NCBI RefSeq assembly: GCF_039544165.1
Contig: NZ_BAABLD010000001.1
Span: 124,001 to 188,000 of the forward strand
Length of the DNA stretch: 64,000 bases
Direction: 5' to 3'
From: Viridibacterium curvum
Lineage (GTDB): Bacteria; Pseudomonadota; Gammaproteobacteria; Burkholderiales; Rhodocyclaceae
In this document: positions 50,921 to 60,025 of the stretch, one piece after another
How the letters are laid out: each line of letters begins with the position of its first letter
How positions within the stretch are numbered: the stretch's first letter is position 1
Translations under genes and position numbers: made by a program
The notes under the pieces: generated by a model
Databases searched by the model: none
Told to the model about the DNA's origin: nothing
What the model saw: only the letters and a program-made list of their open reading frames with translations

Positions 50921-51607
50921 ATGGCCACCGCCAGTTCCCTCACCACTGATACCAACGCCTCTGCGCTCTACCAGTCGCTGTCTGCCAAGACGGAGACGAA
51001 GACCACGAGCAAGACAGATGAGGCGCAGTCGCGCTTCCTGAAGCTGCTGACGACGCAGCTCAAGAACCAGGACCCGCTCAACCCCGTTGATAACGCGCAG
51101 ACGACTTCGCAGCTCGCGCAGATCAGTACGGTCGACGGCATTGAGCGTCTGAACGATACGCTGACGACGCTGGTCGGCAGCTATCGCAGCAGCGAGACTT
51201 TGCAGGCCGCTGCACTGGTGGGCCATGCCGTACTGGTGGAAGGCAATCAGATGAAGCTCAGCGAAGGCTACAACGCCTACGGGGGCTTCGAAATCGACAA
51301 GTCGGCCGACCGCGTAACCATCTCGATCCGCGACAGTAACGGCATCGAAGTCGCCAGCGAGCAGATGACCAACCTGGAAGCTGGCGCGCACGACTTTGCG
51401 TGGGACGGCGTAACCAGCGATGGCAGCAAGGCCGCCAATGGCACCTACACGATCAAGGTCACGGCCACCAAGGGGACGGCTGAGGTCACCAGCACGGCAC
51501 TTGAGTTCGCCACGGTTACTGGCGTTAACAACAGCACTTCCGGCATCACCATCGACGCGGGCCGCTTCTCCAAGCTGTCCATGTCCGACGTTCGTCGCAT
51601 CATCTAG
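50921..51607 (+). CDS. flgD: Flagellar hook scaffolding protein FlgD
   Basis: This 228-residue hook cap and assembly scaffold is absent from the finished hook. The N-terminal motif FLKLLTTQLKNQDPLNPVDN is diagnostic. The C-terminal half has the FlgD Tudor/Ig-like domain (GVTSDGSKAANGTYTIKVTA). It is a typical length and lies 15 bp after flgC. Confidence 0.96.
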   Translation: MATASSLTTDTNASALYQSLSAKTETKTTSKTDEAQSRFLKLLTTQLKNQDPLNPVDNAQTTSQLAQISTVDGIERLNDTLTTLVGSYRSSETLQAAALVGHAVLVEGNQMKLSEGYNAYGGFEIDKSADRVTISIRDSNGIEVASEQMTNLEAGAHDFAWDGVTSDGSKAANGTYTIKVTATKGTAEVTSTALEFATVTGVNNSTSGITIDAGRFSKLSMSDVRRII

Positions 51608-51618
51608 GAGTCATCGTC

Positions 51619-52878
51619 ATGGCATTCCAACAAGGTCTCTCGGGTCTTAACGCAGCGTCGAAAGCGCTGGACGTCATCAGCAACAACGTCGCCAACGGCA
51701 GTACCGTGGGTTACAAACTCGCTGGCTCGCAGTTCGGCGACGTGTTTGCGGCAGCGCTCAATGGCGCCGCTGCGGGGGTTCAGATCGGGATTGGTACCTC
51801 GATGACGGCTGTTGCACAGCAATTCACGCAGGGCAACATCACGCCGACCAACAATCCTCTGGATGTTGCAATCAACGGTGATGGCTTCTTTGTCGTGCAG
51901 ACGGCGGATGCCGCGGTGACGGCTTATACGCGCAACGGGCAGTTCGATATTGATGCCAATGGCTACATCACCAACTCGGGCGGTTATCGCCTGATGGGTT
52001 TCCTGCCCGGCGGTGGTACCGCGACCGCATCGCCGATCCAGCTGTCGGCCAGCACGGCTGCACTGACCGGTGCGCCGGCTGCGACGACGACGATGGACAT
52101 CGGTCTCAACCTCGATTCGCGCAATACGACGCCGACCATTACGCCCTTCGACTACACCGATTCGGACACTTACAACGCCTCGACTTCCACCACAGCATAC
52201 GACAGCCTGGGCAACCCCCATGCGGTCAGCATGTACTTCGTGCGCAGTGCGACTGCGCCCACCATGACCGGTGCAACGAGTCGCTGGGATGTCTATACCT
52301 CGATCGATAATGGGGCGCCCAGCGCAACCGCCTCTCACATGGAATTCAGTGGTACAGGTCAGTTGGTTGGCACCACGGCCGCCGGCACCTACACGTTGGC
52401 GCAGAGCTATGCCGTGACGACAGGTGCCGTGAGCCCGTTGGCTTTCACCATCGACTTTGCAGGCAGCACGCAATTCGGTTCTGCCTTCAACGTGACCGAG
52501 CAGTCGCAGGATGGTTATGCGCCCGGCGTGCTGTCGGGCATCACCATCAGCAAGGATGGCGTGGTGCAGGGCCGTTACTCCAACGGTCAGACCAACGATA
52601 TCGCCACCATCGCACTGGCAACCTTCCCCAGCCCGGGTGGCCTGCTGGCCGTTGGCGGCAATAACTGGGTGGAGTCCGCCGAGTCGGGCGCTGCACAGCT
52701 CGGTGCGCCGGGTATCGGCAAACGCGGTCTGCTGCAGGCGGGTGCAGTCGAAGAGTCGAACGTCGACCTCACGGCGGAGCTGGTGAGCATGATTACTCAG
52801 CAGCGTAACTACCAGGCCAATGCGCAGTCGATCAAGACGCAGGACCAGGTGATGCAGACCCTTGTGAATCTGAGATAA
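51619..52878 (+). CDS. flgE: Flagellar hook protein FlgE
   Basis: FlgE is the 419-residue hook subunit. It begins AFQQGLSGLNAASKALDVIS with NNVANGSTVGYK, has the hook domains in the middle (NPLDVAINGDGFFVVQT) and ends with the helix QQRNYQANAQSIKTQDQVMQ. It is followed by a 112-bp gap with a long inverted repeat before flgF. Confidence 0.97.
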   Translation: MAFQQGLSGLNAASKALDVISNNVANGSTVGYKLAGSQFGDVFAAALNGAAAGVQIGIGTSMTAVAQQFTQGNITPTNNPLDVAINGDGFFVVQTADAAVTAYTRNGQFDIDANGYITNSGGYRLMGFLPGGGTATASPIQLSASTAALTGAPAATTTMDIGLNLDSRNTTPTITPFDYTDSDTYNASTSTTAYDSLGNPHAVSMYFVRSATAPTMTGATSRWDVYTSIDNGAPSATASHMEFSGTGQLVGTTAAGTYTLAQSYAVTTGAVSPLAFTIDFAGSTQFGSAFNVTEQSQDGYAPGVLSGITISKDGVVQGRYSNGQTNDIATIALATFPSPGGLLAVGGNNWVESAESGAAQLGAPGIGKRGLLQAGAVEESNVDLTAELVSMITQQRNYQANAQSIKTQDQVMQTLVNLR

Positions 52879-52883
52879 GGCGA

Positions 52884-52980
52884 GTGAGGAGTAATGAGTG
52901 AGGAGTAAGGAGTGAAAGTCACCGGACGGCTTGGCCGTCCGCATGAATCAACTCCTCACTCATGACTCCTCTCTCCTCAC
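52884..52980. repeat. Imperfect inverted repeat between flgE and flgF
   Basis: Outer arms GTGAGGAG / CTCCTCAC (52884-52891, 52973-52980) and inner arms ATGAGTGAGGAGT / ACTCCTCACTCAT (52894-52906, 52951-52963) flank a central hairpin CGGACGGC-TTG-GCCGTCCG (52923-52941). It looks like an inserted repeat. It also carries the flgF ribosome-binding region at its edge. Confidence 0.8.
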
Positions 52981-52990
52981 AGGAAAAAAT

Positions 52991-53728
52991 ATGGACAAGC
53001 TGATCTACACGGCAATGAGCGGTGCCAAGGCGACGATGGGCCAGCAAGCGGCTGTGGCCCACAACCTTGCGAATGCCACAACCAATGGTTTCCGCGCCGA
53101 GCTGCACAAGTTCCGCTCGGTGCCCGTGCAGTCGCCGGCTCTCGCAACGCGAGCCTTCGTGGTGGACGCCAGTGTGGCCAGCGACATGAAGCCGGGTCCC
53201 ATGATCCAGACCGGTTCCCCCTTCGACATGGCCGTGCATGGCAGCGGCTGGTTCGTCGTGCAGGGCGCGGATGGCAAGGATGCCTACACGCGCAACGGCG
53301 CTTTCACAGTCGATGCCAATGGTGTGTTGCGCACGGCCAATGGCCTGGCCGTGCAGGGTGATGGCGGCGAGATCACGGTGCCGGAAGGGACGCGCATCGA
53401 GGTAGGCAGCGACGGCAGCATCTCGGCCACTCCGACCACCGGCAACGCTACGACGGGCTCCGTGATCGGTCGCCTCAAGCTGGTCAATCCGCCCGAGGCC
53501 GATCTGCGCCGCGGTGAGGATGGTCTGTTCCGCACGGCGAGCGGGACGCCGGCTGCGCAAGACGACAGCGTGCGCGTACATGGCGGCTTCATTGAAGGCA
53601 GCAATGTGAATGTGGTCGAACAGATGGTGACGATGCTGAGTCTGGCGCGTCACTTCGAAATGAATACCAAGTTGCTGGAAACAGCAAAAGAAGATGACCG
53701 TGTTGCGACGGCCATCCTTGCGCGGTGA
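52991..53728 (+). CDS. flgF: Flagellar proximal rod protein FlgF
   Basis: FlgF is a 245-residue rod protein beginning MDKLIYTAMSGAKATMGQQA with HNLANATTNGFRAE, and ending in a C-terminal helix (QMVTMLSLARHFEMNTKLLE). The ATG at 52991 follows AGGAAAAAAT. An in-frame start at 52931 would translate the inverted repeat and is unlikely. Confidence 0.97.
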   Translation: MDKLIYTAMSGAKATMGQQAAVAHNLANATTNGFRAELHKFRSVPVQSPALATRAFVVDASVASDMKPGPMIQTGSPFDMAVHGSGWFVVQGADGKDAYTRNGAFTVDANGVLRTANGLAVQGDGGEITVPEGTRIEVGSDGSISATPTTGNATTGSVIGRLKLVNPPEADLRRGEDGLFRTASGTPAAQDDSVRVHGGFIEGSNVNVVEQMVTMLSLARHFEMNTKLLETAKEDDRVATAILAR

Positions 53729-53761
53729 CGACAATCCGAGACATGAAGTGAGGAACGCAAA

Positions 53762-54544
53762 ATGATTCGTGCAATGTGGGTTGCCCGTACCGGCCTGGAT
53801 GCGCAGCAGACGCAACTGGACATCATCTCGAACAACCTGGCCAACACCAGCACCAACGGCTTCAAGCGCGCGCGTGCGGTGTTCGAAGATCTGCTCTATC
53901 AAACGCTGCGTCAGCCAGGTGCGCAGAGCAGTCAGAGCACCACGATTCCCGCTGGTCTGCAGGTCGGCACCGGTGTGCGCCCGGTGTCATCGGTACGCAT
54001 CCAGACCCAGGGCAACCTGCAGCAGACCAGCAACAGTCTCGATGTGGCCATCCAGGGCAACGGCTTTCTGCAGGTGCAGTTGCCAGATGGCACCACGGCC
54101 TATACGCGTGATGGTTCGTTCCAGCAGGATGCGCAGGGCCAGCTGGTGACATCCAGTGGCTACCCCCTTCAGCCTGCCATCACGGTGCCGGCCGACGCGC
54201 TGAGTGTCACCATTGCCAAAGACGGCACGGTCAGCGTGACTCAGCCGGGCGTGACGGGTTCGACGCAGATCGGCAGCATTCAGGTAGCGACTTTCGTCAA
54301 TCCGGTTGGCCTGCAGGCCATGGGTGAGAACCTTTTCACCGAGACCACGGCCAGCGGTGCGCCGACGCCGTCGACACCGGGCACCAACGGTGCGGGCAGC
54401 GTGGCGCAGGGCTATGTCGAAACCTCCAACGTGAATGTGGCCGAAGAGCTGGTGACCCTGATCCAGACCCAGCGCGCCTACGAATTCAATTCGCGCATCG
54501 TGCAGACCGCTGACCAGATGCTCGGTCGCCTGTCGCAACTGTGA
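53762..54544 (+). CDS. flgG: Flagellar distal rod protein FlgG
   Basis: FlgG is the 260-residue distal rod subunit that passes through the P and L rings. It begins MIRAMWVARTGLDAQQTQLD with ISNNLANTSTNGFKRARAVF, and ends VTLIQTQRAYEFNSRIVQTA. It matches the family in full length and spacing. Confidence 0.98.
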   Translation: MIRAMWVARTGLDAQQTQLDIISNNLANTSTNGFKRARAVFEDLLYQTLRQPGAQSSQSTTIPAGLQVGTGVRPVSSVRIQTQGNLQQTSNSLDVAIQGNGFLQVQLPDGTTAYTRDGSFQQDAQGQLVTSSGYPLQPAITVPADALSVTIAKDGTVSVTQPGVTGSTQIGSIQVATFVNPVGLQAMGENLFTETTASGAPTPSTPGTNGAGSVAQGYVETSNVNVAEELVTLIQTQRAYEFNSRIVQTADQMLGRLSQL

Positions 54545-54555
54545 GGAGTCGTTAC

Positions 54556-55221
54556 ATGCGTGCTTTGCATCTTGCCCTGCTTCCCGTTCTCCTGCTGTCG
54601 TCGGCCTGCAGCCTGCTGACGCCGCCAACCGCCGTGCATCAGCCGATGACGGCCCGGCCCGCGCCAGGCGCCGCACCCGTCGACAGCGGCGGCTCCATCT
54701 ACGGTTCCTCTTCGCGCCCGCTGTTCGAAGATCGCCGCGCGCGCCTGGTAGGTGACACCATCACGGTCAACCTCGTCGAGAAGACACAGGCCAGCAAGAG
54801 TGCCAATGCCAGCACCGAGCGCAAGAACACGACGGATGTCGGCTTCTCGACGGCGGTAGGCGTGCCGGGCAAGTTCCTCGCGCCGCTGGCAGTCGGCGCT
54901 TCGAACGACACCTCGTTCTCAGGCAAGGGGGCGGCGGCGGCCAACAACGCATTCACAGGCACGATCACGGTCACCGTCATCGAAGTGCTGCCCAACGGCA
55001 ACCTGCTGGTGTCGGGCGAGAAGCAGATAGCCATCAATCAGGGGCAGGAATTCATCCGTTTTTCGGGTGTGATCAATCCCAACAACGTGACAAGCTCCAA
55101 CACAGTCCAGTCGGTACAGGTCGCCGATGCACGGGTGGAGTACAAGGCCACAGGCATCATCGACGAAGCGCAGACCATGGGCTGGCTGTCGAGGTTGTTC
55201 CTGAACGTCCTGCCTTTCTGA
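54556..55221 (+). CDS. flgH: Flagellar L-ring lipoprotein FlgH
   Basis: This 221-residue outer-membrane lipoprotein forms the L ring. It has a lipobox LLSSAC near residue 18 and family segments GSIYGSSSRPLFEDRRARLV, GDTITVNLVEKTQASKSA and GEKQIAINQGQEFIRFSG. The ATG at 54556 follows GAGGAG; an upstream ATG 15 bp earlier is poorer. Confidence 0.97.
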   Translation: MRALHLALLPVLLLSSACSLLTPPTAVHQPMTARPAPGAAPVDSGGSIYGSSSRPLFEDRRARLVGDTITVNLVEKTQASKSANASTERKNTTDVGFSTAVGVPGKFLAPLAVGASNDTSFSGKGAAAANNAFTGTITVTVIEVLPNGNLLVSGEKQIAINQGQEFIRFSGVINPNNVTSSNTVQSVQVADARVEYKATGIIDEAQTMGWLSRLFLNVLPF

Positions 55222-55377
55222 AATTCATGAATGAAGCTAATTCGCGACCCGATCTCGAACCTGCGATGCTCCACGGACATGCGTACGCATGCGCTTCCCG
55301 GTTCGACCTTGAGCCGCTCGCCACGATTCCTTCACGAATTTTGGTCGGCTGATGATTCTGGTGTCTGGAGTGCTGTG

Positions 55378-56523
55378 ATGAAGCAAAAGCTTTTCTCTTC
55401 GATTAAGACATGCTTGCTCGTATTGGGCGTGCTGTCGGCTTGCTCGCTCCTCACGCCTCACTCTTCCCTTCTCACCGCAGCAAACGCCGAGCGCATCAAG
55501 GACATTGCGTCGATTGCCGGTGTGCGCAGCAACCAGCTGGTGGGTTACGGTCTGGTGGTGGGGCTGGATGGCACGGGTGACCAGACTTCGCAGGCACCCT
55601 TCACAACGCAGAGCCTGATCAGCATGCTCGGCAACCTCGGTGTGACGGTGCCGCCGGGCACGACGCTGCAGCTCAAGAACGTGGCTGCCGTGATGGTGAC
55701 CATGAACTTGCCGCCGTTCGCGCAGCCCGGTCAGCAGTTCGATGTGAATGTGTCGTCAATGGCAAACGCCAAGAGCCTGAAGGGCGGCATGCTGCTGATG
55801 ACGCCGCTAAAGGGGGCTGACGGCCGCGTGTATGCCATCGCACAGGGCAGCATCATTGTCGGTGGTGCCGGGGCTGCAGCGGGCGGCACCAGCGTGACGG
55901 TCAATCATCTCTCCGCTGGACGTGTGCCGGCGGGCGCTACTGTTGAGCGCGCTGTGGCAATGTCGGTGGGGCAGGGCGACACCATCGTCTATGAACTGAG
56001 CACGGCGGACTTTGGCACTGCGCAACGTGTCGCGAATGCGATCAACCAGGCCGCACCCGGTATGGCGATGCCGCTCGACGCCCGTCGCATCCAGGTGCGC
56101 GCTCCCGAGGCGATCTCCGAACGCGTGGCTTTCATCGGCGCCATAGAGAATCTGGATGTGACGACGCTGGCGGGTGCGGCACGCGTGATCGTCAATTCGC
56201 GCACCGGGTCGGTGGTCATGAATCAGGCTGTGGCGCTGCAGGAATGTGCGGTGGCACACGGCAATCTGTCGGTCACCGTGAGCGATAACGCTTCGGTGAG
56301 TCAGCCCAACGCACTGTCGGGCGGGCAGACCACGGTGGTCGAGAACGGCACGGTGGACATCAAGCAGGGTGGCGGTGGTCTGGTGCGCTTCAAGCCTGGC
56401 GTGACGCTGGCCGAGGTAGTGAAGGCGCTCAATGCCGTGGGCGCCAATCCGCTCGATCTCATCAACATACTGCAGGCCATGAAGGCGGCAGGTGCGCTGC
56501 GAGCTGAACTCGAAGTGATCTGA
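55378..56523 (+). CDS. flgI: Flagellar P-ring protein FlgI
   Basis: This 381-residue periplasmic protein polymerises into the P ring around the rod. Mature family sequence starts at AERIKDIASIAGVRSNQLVG, then YGLVVGLDGTGDQT and the C-terminus NPLDLINILQAMKAAGALRA. The signal region is unusual: after LLVLGVLSAC it contains SLLTPHSSLLTAAN, encoded by a copy (55447-55475) of the repeat arm found between flgE and flgF. Export and cleavage before AERIK remain plausible. GGAG precedes the start at 55378. Confidence 0.95.
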   Translation: MKQKLFSSIKTCLLVLGVLSACSLLTPHSSLLTAANAERIKDIASIAGVRSNQLVGYGLVVGLDGTGDQTSQAPFTTQSLISMLGNLGVTVPPGTTLQLKNVAAVMVTMNLPPFAQPGQQFDVNVSSMANAKSLKGGMLLMTPLKGADGRVYAIAQGSIIVGGAGAAAGGTSVTVNHLSAGRVPAGATVERAVAMSVGQGDTIVYELSTADFGTAQRVANAINQAAPGMAMPLDARRIQVRAPEAISERVAFIGAIENLDVTTLAGAARVIVNSRTGSVVMNQAVALQECAVAHGNLSVTVSDNASVSQPNALSGGQTTVVENGTVDIKQGGGGLVRFKPGVTLAEVVKALNAVGANPLDLINILQAMKAAGALRAELEVI

Positions 56524-56534
56524 GCGCTGCGACG

Positions 56535-57458
56535 ATGCTCGATCCGGTCAATATCTTCGATCCCTCCAGTCTCGCGACGCTCAAGACCGCCGCGAAGGAT
56601 CAGTCGCCCGAAGCGATCAAGGCGACGGCCAAGCAGTTCGAGGCGCTGTTCCTGCAGATGGTGCTGAAGACCATGCGCGAATCGGTGCCGCAGGACGGCA
56701 TGTTCAACAGTGATGCCACGCGTTTCTACCAGGGCCTCAGCGATCAGCAGCTGGCTGCTGTGATGGCGCACAAGGGTGGCATCGGTCTGGCCGCAGCGCT
56801 GGAGCGTCAGCTGATGCAGCAGGCCCTCAGCAGCGAGACGGATACCGAGCCGATGACACTGCGCATGCCGACAACACGTCAGGCGCAGCCATCCACACAA
56901 ACACCGACGTCAATGTCCCTGCCGCACTGGACACCTGCTGCGACGGGCGCGACGGCGAATGCGCAGGCAGCCGGAGCGGGGACGCCACAGCAATTCGTCG
57001 ACGCCTTGTGGCCACAGGCGCAAGACGCCGCGCACAAGCTCGACGTGCCGCCGCATTTCCTGATTGGGCAGGCGGCGCTCGAAACGGGTTGGGGCAAGGC
57101 AGAAATTCGCCGTGCGGATGGCCAGCCGAGCTACAACCTGTTCAACATCAAGGCCGGCAAGGACTGGCAGGGCGCAACGGTCGATGCACAGACCACCGAG
57201 TACGAAAACGGCCAGGCTGTGACGCGTACCGAACGTTTCCGCGCGTATTCGTCCTATGCCGAATCATTCGCCGACTACGCACAGCTGATGCAGAACGCAC
57301 CGCGCTACGCCAGCGTGGCGGGGCAGGACAGCGCGTCTGGTTTTGCCCGCGCGCTGCAGTCAGCAGGCTACGCCACCGATCCGGCATACGCTGACAAGCT
57401 GACACGTGTCATCAATGGCACGACCTTGCGTCAGAGCCTTGTGGCCAGCGCGCGCTGA
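56535..57458 (+). CDS. flgJ: Peptidoglycan hydrolase FlgJ
   Basis: This two-domain 307-residue protein combines an N-terminal rod-cap domain (about 1-110, with AIKATAKQFEALFLQMVLKT), a Pro/Thr-rich linker (120-145) and a C-terminal glucosaminidase (150-307) with LIGQAALETGWGKAEI (catalytic Glu) and YNLFNIKAGKDWQGAT. It opens the murein for rod growth. It is the last gene of the operon; flgK and flgL do not follow here. Confidence 0.96.
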   Translation: MLDPVNIFDPSSLATLKTAAKDQSPEAIKATAKQFEALFLQMVLKTMRESVPQDGMFNSDATRFYQGLSDQQLAAVMAHKGGIGLAAALERQLMQQALSSETDTEPMTLRMPTTRQAQPSTQTPTSMSLPHWTPAATGATANAQAAGAGTPQQFVDALWPQAQDAAHKLDVPPHFLIGQAALETGWGKAEIRRADGQPSYNLFNIKAGKDWQGATVDAQTTEYENGQAVTRTERFRAYSSYAESFADYAQLMQNAPRYASVAGQDSASGFARALQSAGYATDPAYADKLTRVINGTTLRQSLVASAR

Positions 57459-57500
57459 TTGCGCGTGCGCGCCTGACCGGATGCTTCGACGCCCAAACGA

Positions 57501-57526
57501 CAACGCACGGCCGAGACCGTGCGTTG
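57501..57526. terminator. Hairpin after flgJ
   Basis: CAACGCACGG / CCGTGCGTTG forms a perfect 10-bp stem with loop CCGAGA between convergent genes. Weak T-runs, but probably a shared terminator. Confidence 0.7.
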
Positions 57527-57548
57527 TGGCATGCCTGACGGATGCGTA

Positions 57549-57773
57549 TTACTTGGCTGCGGGAGCGGCAGTCTTGGCGGCAGACTTCTTGGCGTGATGC
57601 TTGGCCACTTTCTTGACGTGCTTGGTCTGCGGTGCGGCAGCGGTTGCTGCGACGGGGGCTGCGGCAGGTGCGGCTGCGGGTGTGGTTGCGGCGACGGGCT
57701 TCGGGGCATCGGCCGCGAAAGCGGCGGTGGTCAGGAAGGCGCTGGCAATCAGGGTCGACAGAAACTTGTTCAT
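57549..57773 (-). CDS. Small secreted Ala/Pro/Lys-rich protein
   Basis: This 74-residue protein has a signal peptide (MNKFLSTLIASAFLTTAAFA) and a low-complexity mature part (PAAAPAAAPVAATAAAPQ, then KHVKKVAKHHAKKSAAKTAA). It is similar in style to acid-shock or PsiF-like periplasmic peptides and to the histone-H1-like tail. AAGGAAG precedes the start. Function unknown. Confidence 0.75.
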   Translation of the reverse strand: MNKFLSTLIASAFLTTAAFAADAPKPVAATTPAAAPAAAPVAATAAAPQTKHVKKVAKHHAKKSAAKTAAPAAK

Positions 57774-57882
57774 CTTGCTTCCTTTGCGGTGTAAGGCCGG
57801 GAAGTCCCCGGACGCTTCCATCAACGCGACAGGTTTGCCGGACGATGACACTGCATGTGTTGCAAGTTGTAACGGCCTGCGA

Positions 57883-59187
57883 TCACAGGGAAACCTGCAG
57901 CGCGTCCAGGCTGACCTTGCCAAGCAAAGAAAACTCCGCCTCATCCAGCACATAAGGCGGCATCCAATACACGGTGTTGCCGATGGGGCGCAGCAACACC
58001 CCGGCTTCGCGCGCGGCGTCGCCATAACGGCGGGCAAAGCCGGACGATGCGCCCGAGACGTCGAACGCCAGGATCATGCCTTGCTGGCGCAGGTGCTTCA
58101 CGCAAGGGTGCTCGGCGAGTGGCTGCGCAGCGGCGCGCATCGATGCAGCACGTTCGGCATTGCGTGCCAGCACATTCTCGTGCTCGAAAATCTCCAGCGT
58201 CGCGAGTGCGGCTGTGCAGGCCAGCGGGTTGCCGGTGTAGGAGTGCGAGTGGAGAAAACCGCGGGAGACGTCGTCGGCATAGAAGGCCTGGTAGATGCTG
58301 TCTCGACTGAGCACCAGTGACAGTGGCAGGTAGCCGCCCGAGATACCTTTCGACAGGCAGATGAAGTCAGGCCAGATGCCGCTTTGCTCGCAGGCGAAGA
58401 AAGTGCCGGTGCGTCCGCAGCCGACTGCAATCTCGTCGGCGATGAGATGCACTTCGTACTTGTCGCACAGGGCGCGGGCGAGGCGCAGGTATTCCGGGTC
58501 GTACATCGCCATGCCGGTCGCGCATTGCACGAGGGGTTCGACGATAAGCGCGGCCGTGCGCTCGTGGTTGTCGATGAGCCAGGCTTCGAGAATGGCTGCA
58601 GCGCGGCGCGCAACATCGACGGCGCTTTCACCCGCTTCGGCAGTGCGGGCATCGGGTGAGGGTACGGTGTCGGCAGCGCGCACCAGCGGCGCATACGCAT
58701 CGCGGAACAGCGCGATGTCGGTGACAGCAAGCGCGCCTACGGTTTCGCCGTGGTAACTACCGGCAAGACAGACGAAGCGATCCTTGCTGCCTCGACCGCT
58801 GTTGCGCCAGTAGTGCAGGCTCATCTTCAGCGCGATCTCGGTGGCGGAGGCGCCGTCCGAAGCGTAGAACGCGTGACCCAGCGCGCCGCCAGTGAGGGCG
58901 GACAATTTTTCAGAGAGCCGTACCACGGGCTCATGTGTGAAACCGGCGAGCATCACGTGCTCAAGCTTTTCGAGCTGCTCTCGCAGGCGCTGGTTGATGT
59001 GGGCGTTGCAGTGGCCGAACAGGTTGACCCACCAGGAGCTGACGGCATCAAGGTAGCGCTTGCCGTCCGAGTCGAACAGCCAGGGGCCTTCGCCGCGTGC
59101 AATCGCAATCAGTGGCTGTTGCTCGTGCTGCTTCATCTGCGTGCAAGGATGCCAGACGGCAGCGAGGGAACGGTCGAGCAGGGACAT
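57883..59187 (-). CDS. bioA: Adenosylmethionine-8-amino-7-oxononanoate aminotransferase
   Basis: BioA is a PLP enzyme of biotin synthesis that aminates KAPA to DAPA with S-adenosylmethionine as donor. The 434-residue protein has VWHPCTQMKQHE and SWWVNLFGHCN at the N-terminus, SYHGETVGALAVT, LIADEIAVGCGRTG and the PLP Lys in CLSKGISGGYLPL. The start at 59187 (MSLLDRSLAA) is the first that fits; a longer frame to 59433 overlaps yaaA. It is divergent from yaaA by 67 bp. No other bio gene is nearby. Confidence 0.95.
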   Translation of the reverse strand: MSLLDRSLAAVWHPCTQMKQHEQQPLIAIARGEGPWLFDSDGKRYLDAVSSWWVNLFGHCNAHINQRLREQLEKLEHVMLAGFTHEPVVRLSEKLSALTGGALGHAFYASDGASATEIALKMSLHYWRNSGRGSKDRFVCLAGSYHGETVGALAVTDIALFRDAYAPLVRAADTVPSPDARTAEAGESAVDVARRAAAILEAWLIDNHERTAALIVEPLVQCATGMAMYDPEYLRLARALCDKYEVHLIADEIAVGCGRTGTFFACEQSGIWPDFICLSKGISGGYLPLSLVLSRDSIYQAFYADDVSRGFLHSHSYTGNPLACTAALATLEIFEHENVLARNAERAASMRAAAQPLAEHPCVKHLRQQGMILAFDVSGASSGFARRYGDAAREAGVLLRPIGNTVYWMPPYVLDEAEFSLLGKVSLDALQVSL

Positions 59188-59254
59188 GAACAGCGCGTCG
59201 GTGTTGGGCAGGAGTGCGATAATAAGCCTGCCAGCGCTATTGCGAACCGCGTTA

Positions 59255-60025
59255 ATGAAGATCGTCATCTCCCCCGCCAAATCCCTGGATTTCGAATCCC
59301 CCGTCCCCAAGCTGCCGCATACGCAACCTGCTTTCCTTGATCGCTCGGCCGAGCTCATTGACGTGCTGCGCGAGCTGACCCCGGCCGAGGTCGGCCAGCT
59401 GATGGATATTTCCGACAAGCTCGCCGTGCTCAACGTGACACGCTATGCCGAGTGGTCGCCGCCATTCACCAGGAAGAATGCACGCCAAGCCGTGCTGGCC
59501 TTCAATGGTGACGTGTACGAGGGTTTGAACGCCGCCTCGCTGGCCGAGGAGGATTTCAAATGGGCGCAGAAGCACCTGCGCATTCTCTCCGGGTTGTATG
59601 GCTTGCTGCGTCCGCTGGACCTGATGCAGGCTTACCGCCTGGAGATGGGCACGCGGCTGCAGAATCCGCTGGGGCGCGACCTCTACGCTTTCTGGGGTGA
59701 CCAGATCACCGAGGCGTTGAATGCCGAGTTGAAGAAGGGCGAGGTGTTGGTCAATCTGGCGTCGGAGGAGTATTTCAAGTCCGTGCGACCGAAGAAGCTC
59801 AAGGGGCCGGTGATCACGCCGGTGTTCCAGGAGGAGAAGGGCGGCAGCTACAAGATCATCAGCTTCTTCGCCAAGCGTGCGCGTGGCCTGATGAGTCGTT
59901 ATGCCATCGAGCAGCGCGTCGAGGATGTGGCGCAGCTCAAGGCGTTCAAGGTCGAGGGCTATGCCTTCACGCCAGCGGTTTCGACCGACACGGAGTGGGT
60001 TTTTCGCAGGGAAGCACAGCAATGA
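59255..60025 (+). CDS. yaaA: YaaA peroxide-stress DNA-binding protein
   Basis: This 256-residue YaaA/DUF328 protein in E. coli limits free iron and DNA damage during peroxide stress. It begins MKIVISPAKSLDFESP and carries KHLRILSGLYGLLRPLDLMQ and FFAKRARGLMSRY, the family signatures. Its stop overlaps the next gene start (ATGA), so the carboxypeptidase gene is coupled. Regulation by peroxide is not visible from sequence. Confidence 0.95.
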   Translation: MKIVISPAKSLDFESPVPKLPHTQPAFLDRSAELIDVLRELTPAEVGQLMDISDKLAVLNVTRYAEWSPPFTRKNARQAVLAFNGDVYEGLNAASLAEEDFKWAQKHLRILSGLYGLLRPLDLMQAYRLEMGTRLQNPLGRDLYAFWGDQITEALNAELKKGEVLVNLASEEYFKSVRPKKLKGPVITPVFQEEKGGSYKIISFFAKRARGLMSRYAIEQRVEDVAQLKAFKVEGYAFTPAVSTDTEWVFRREAQQ

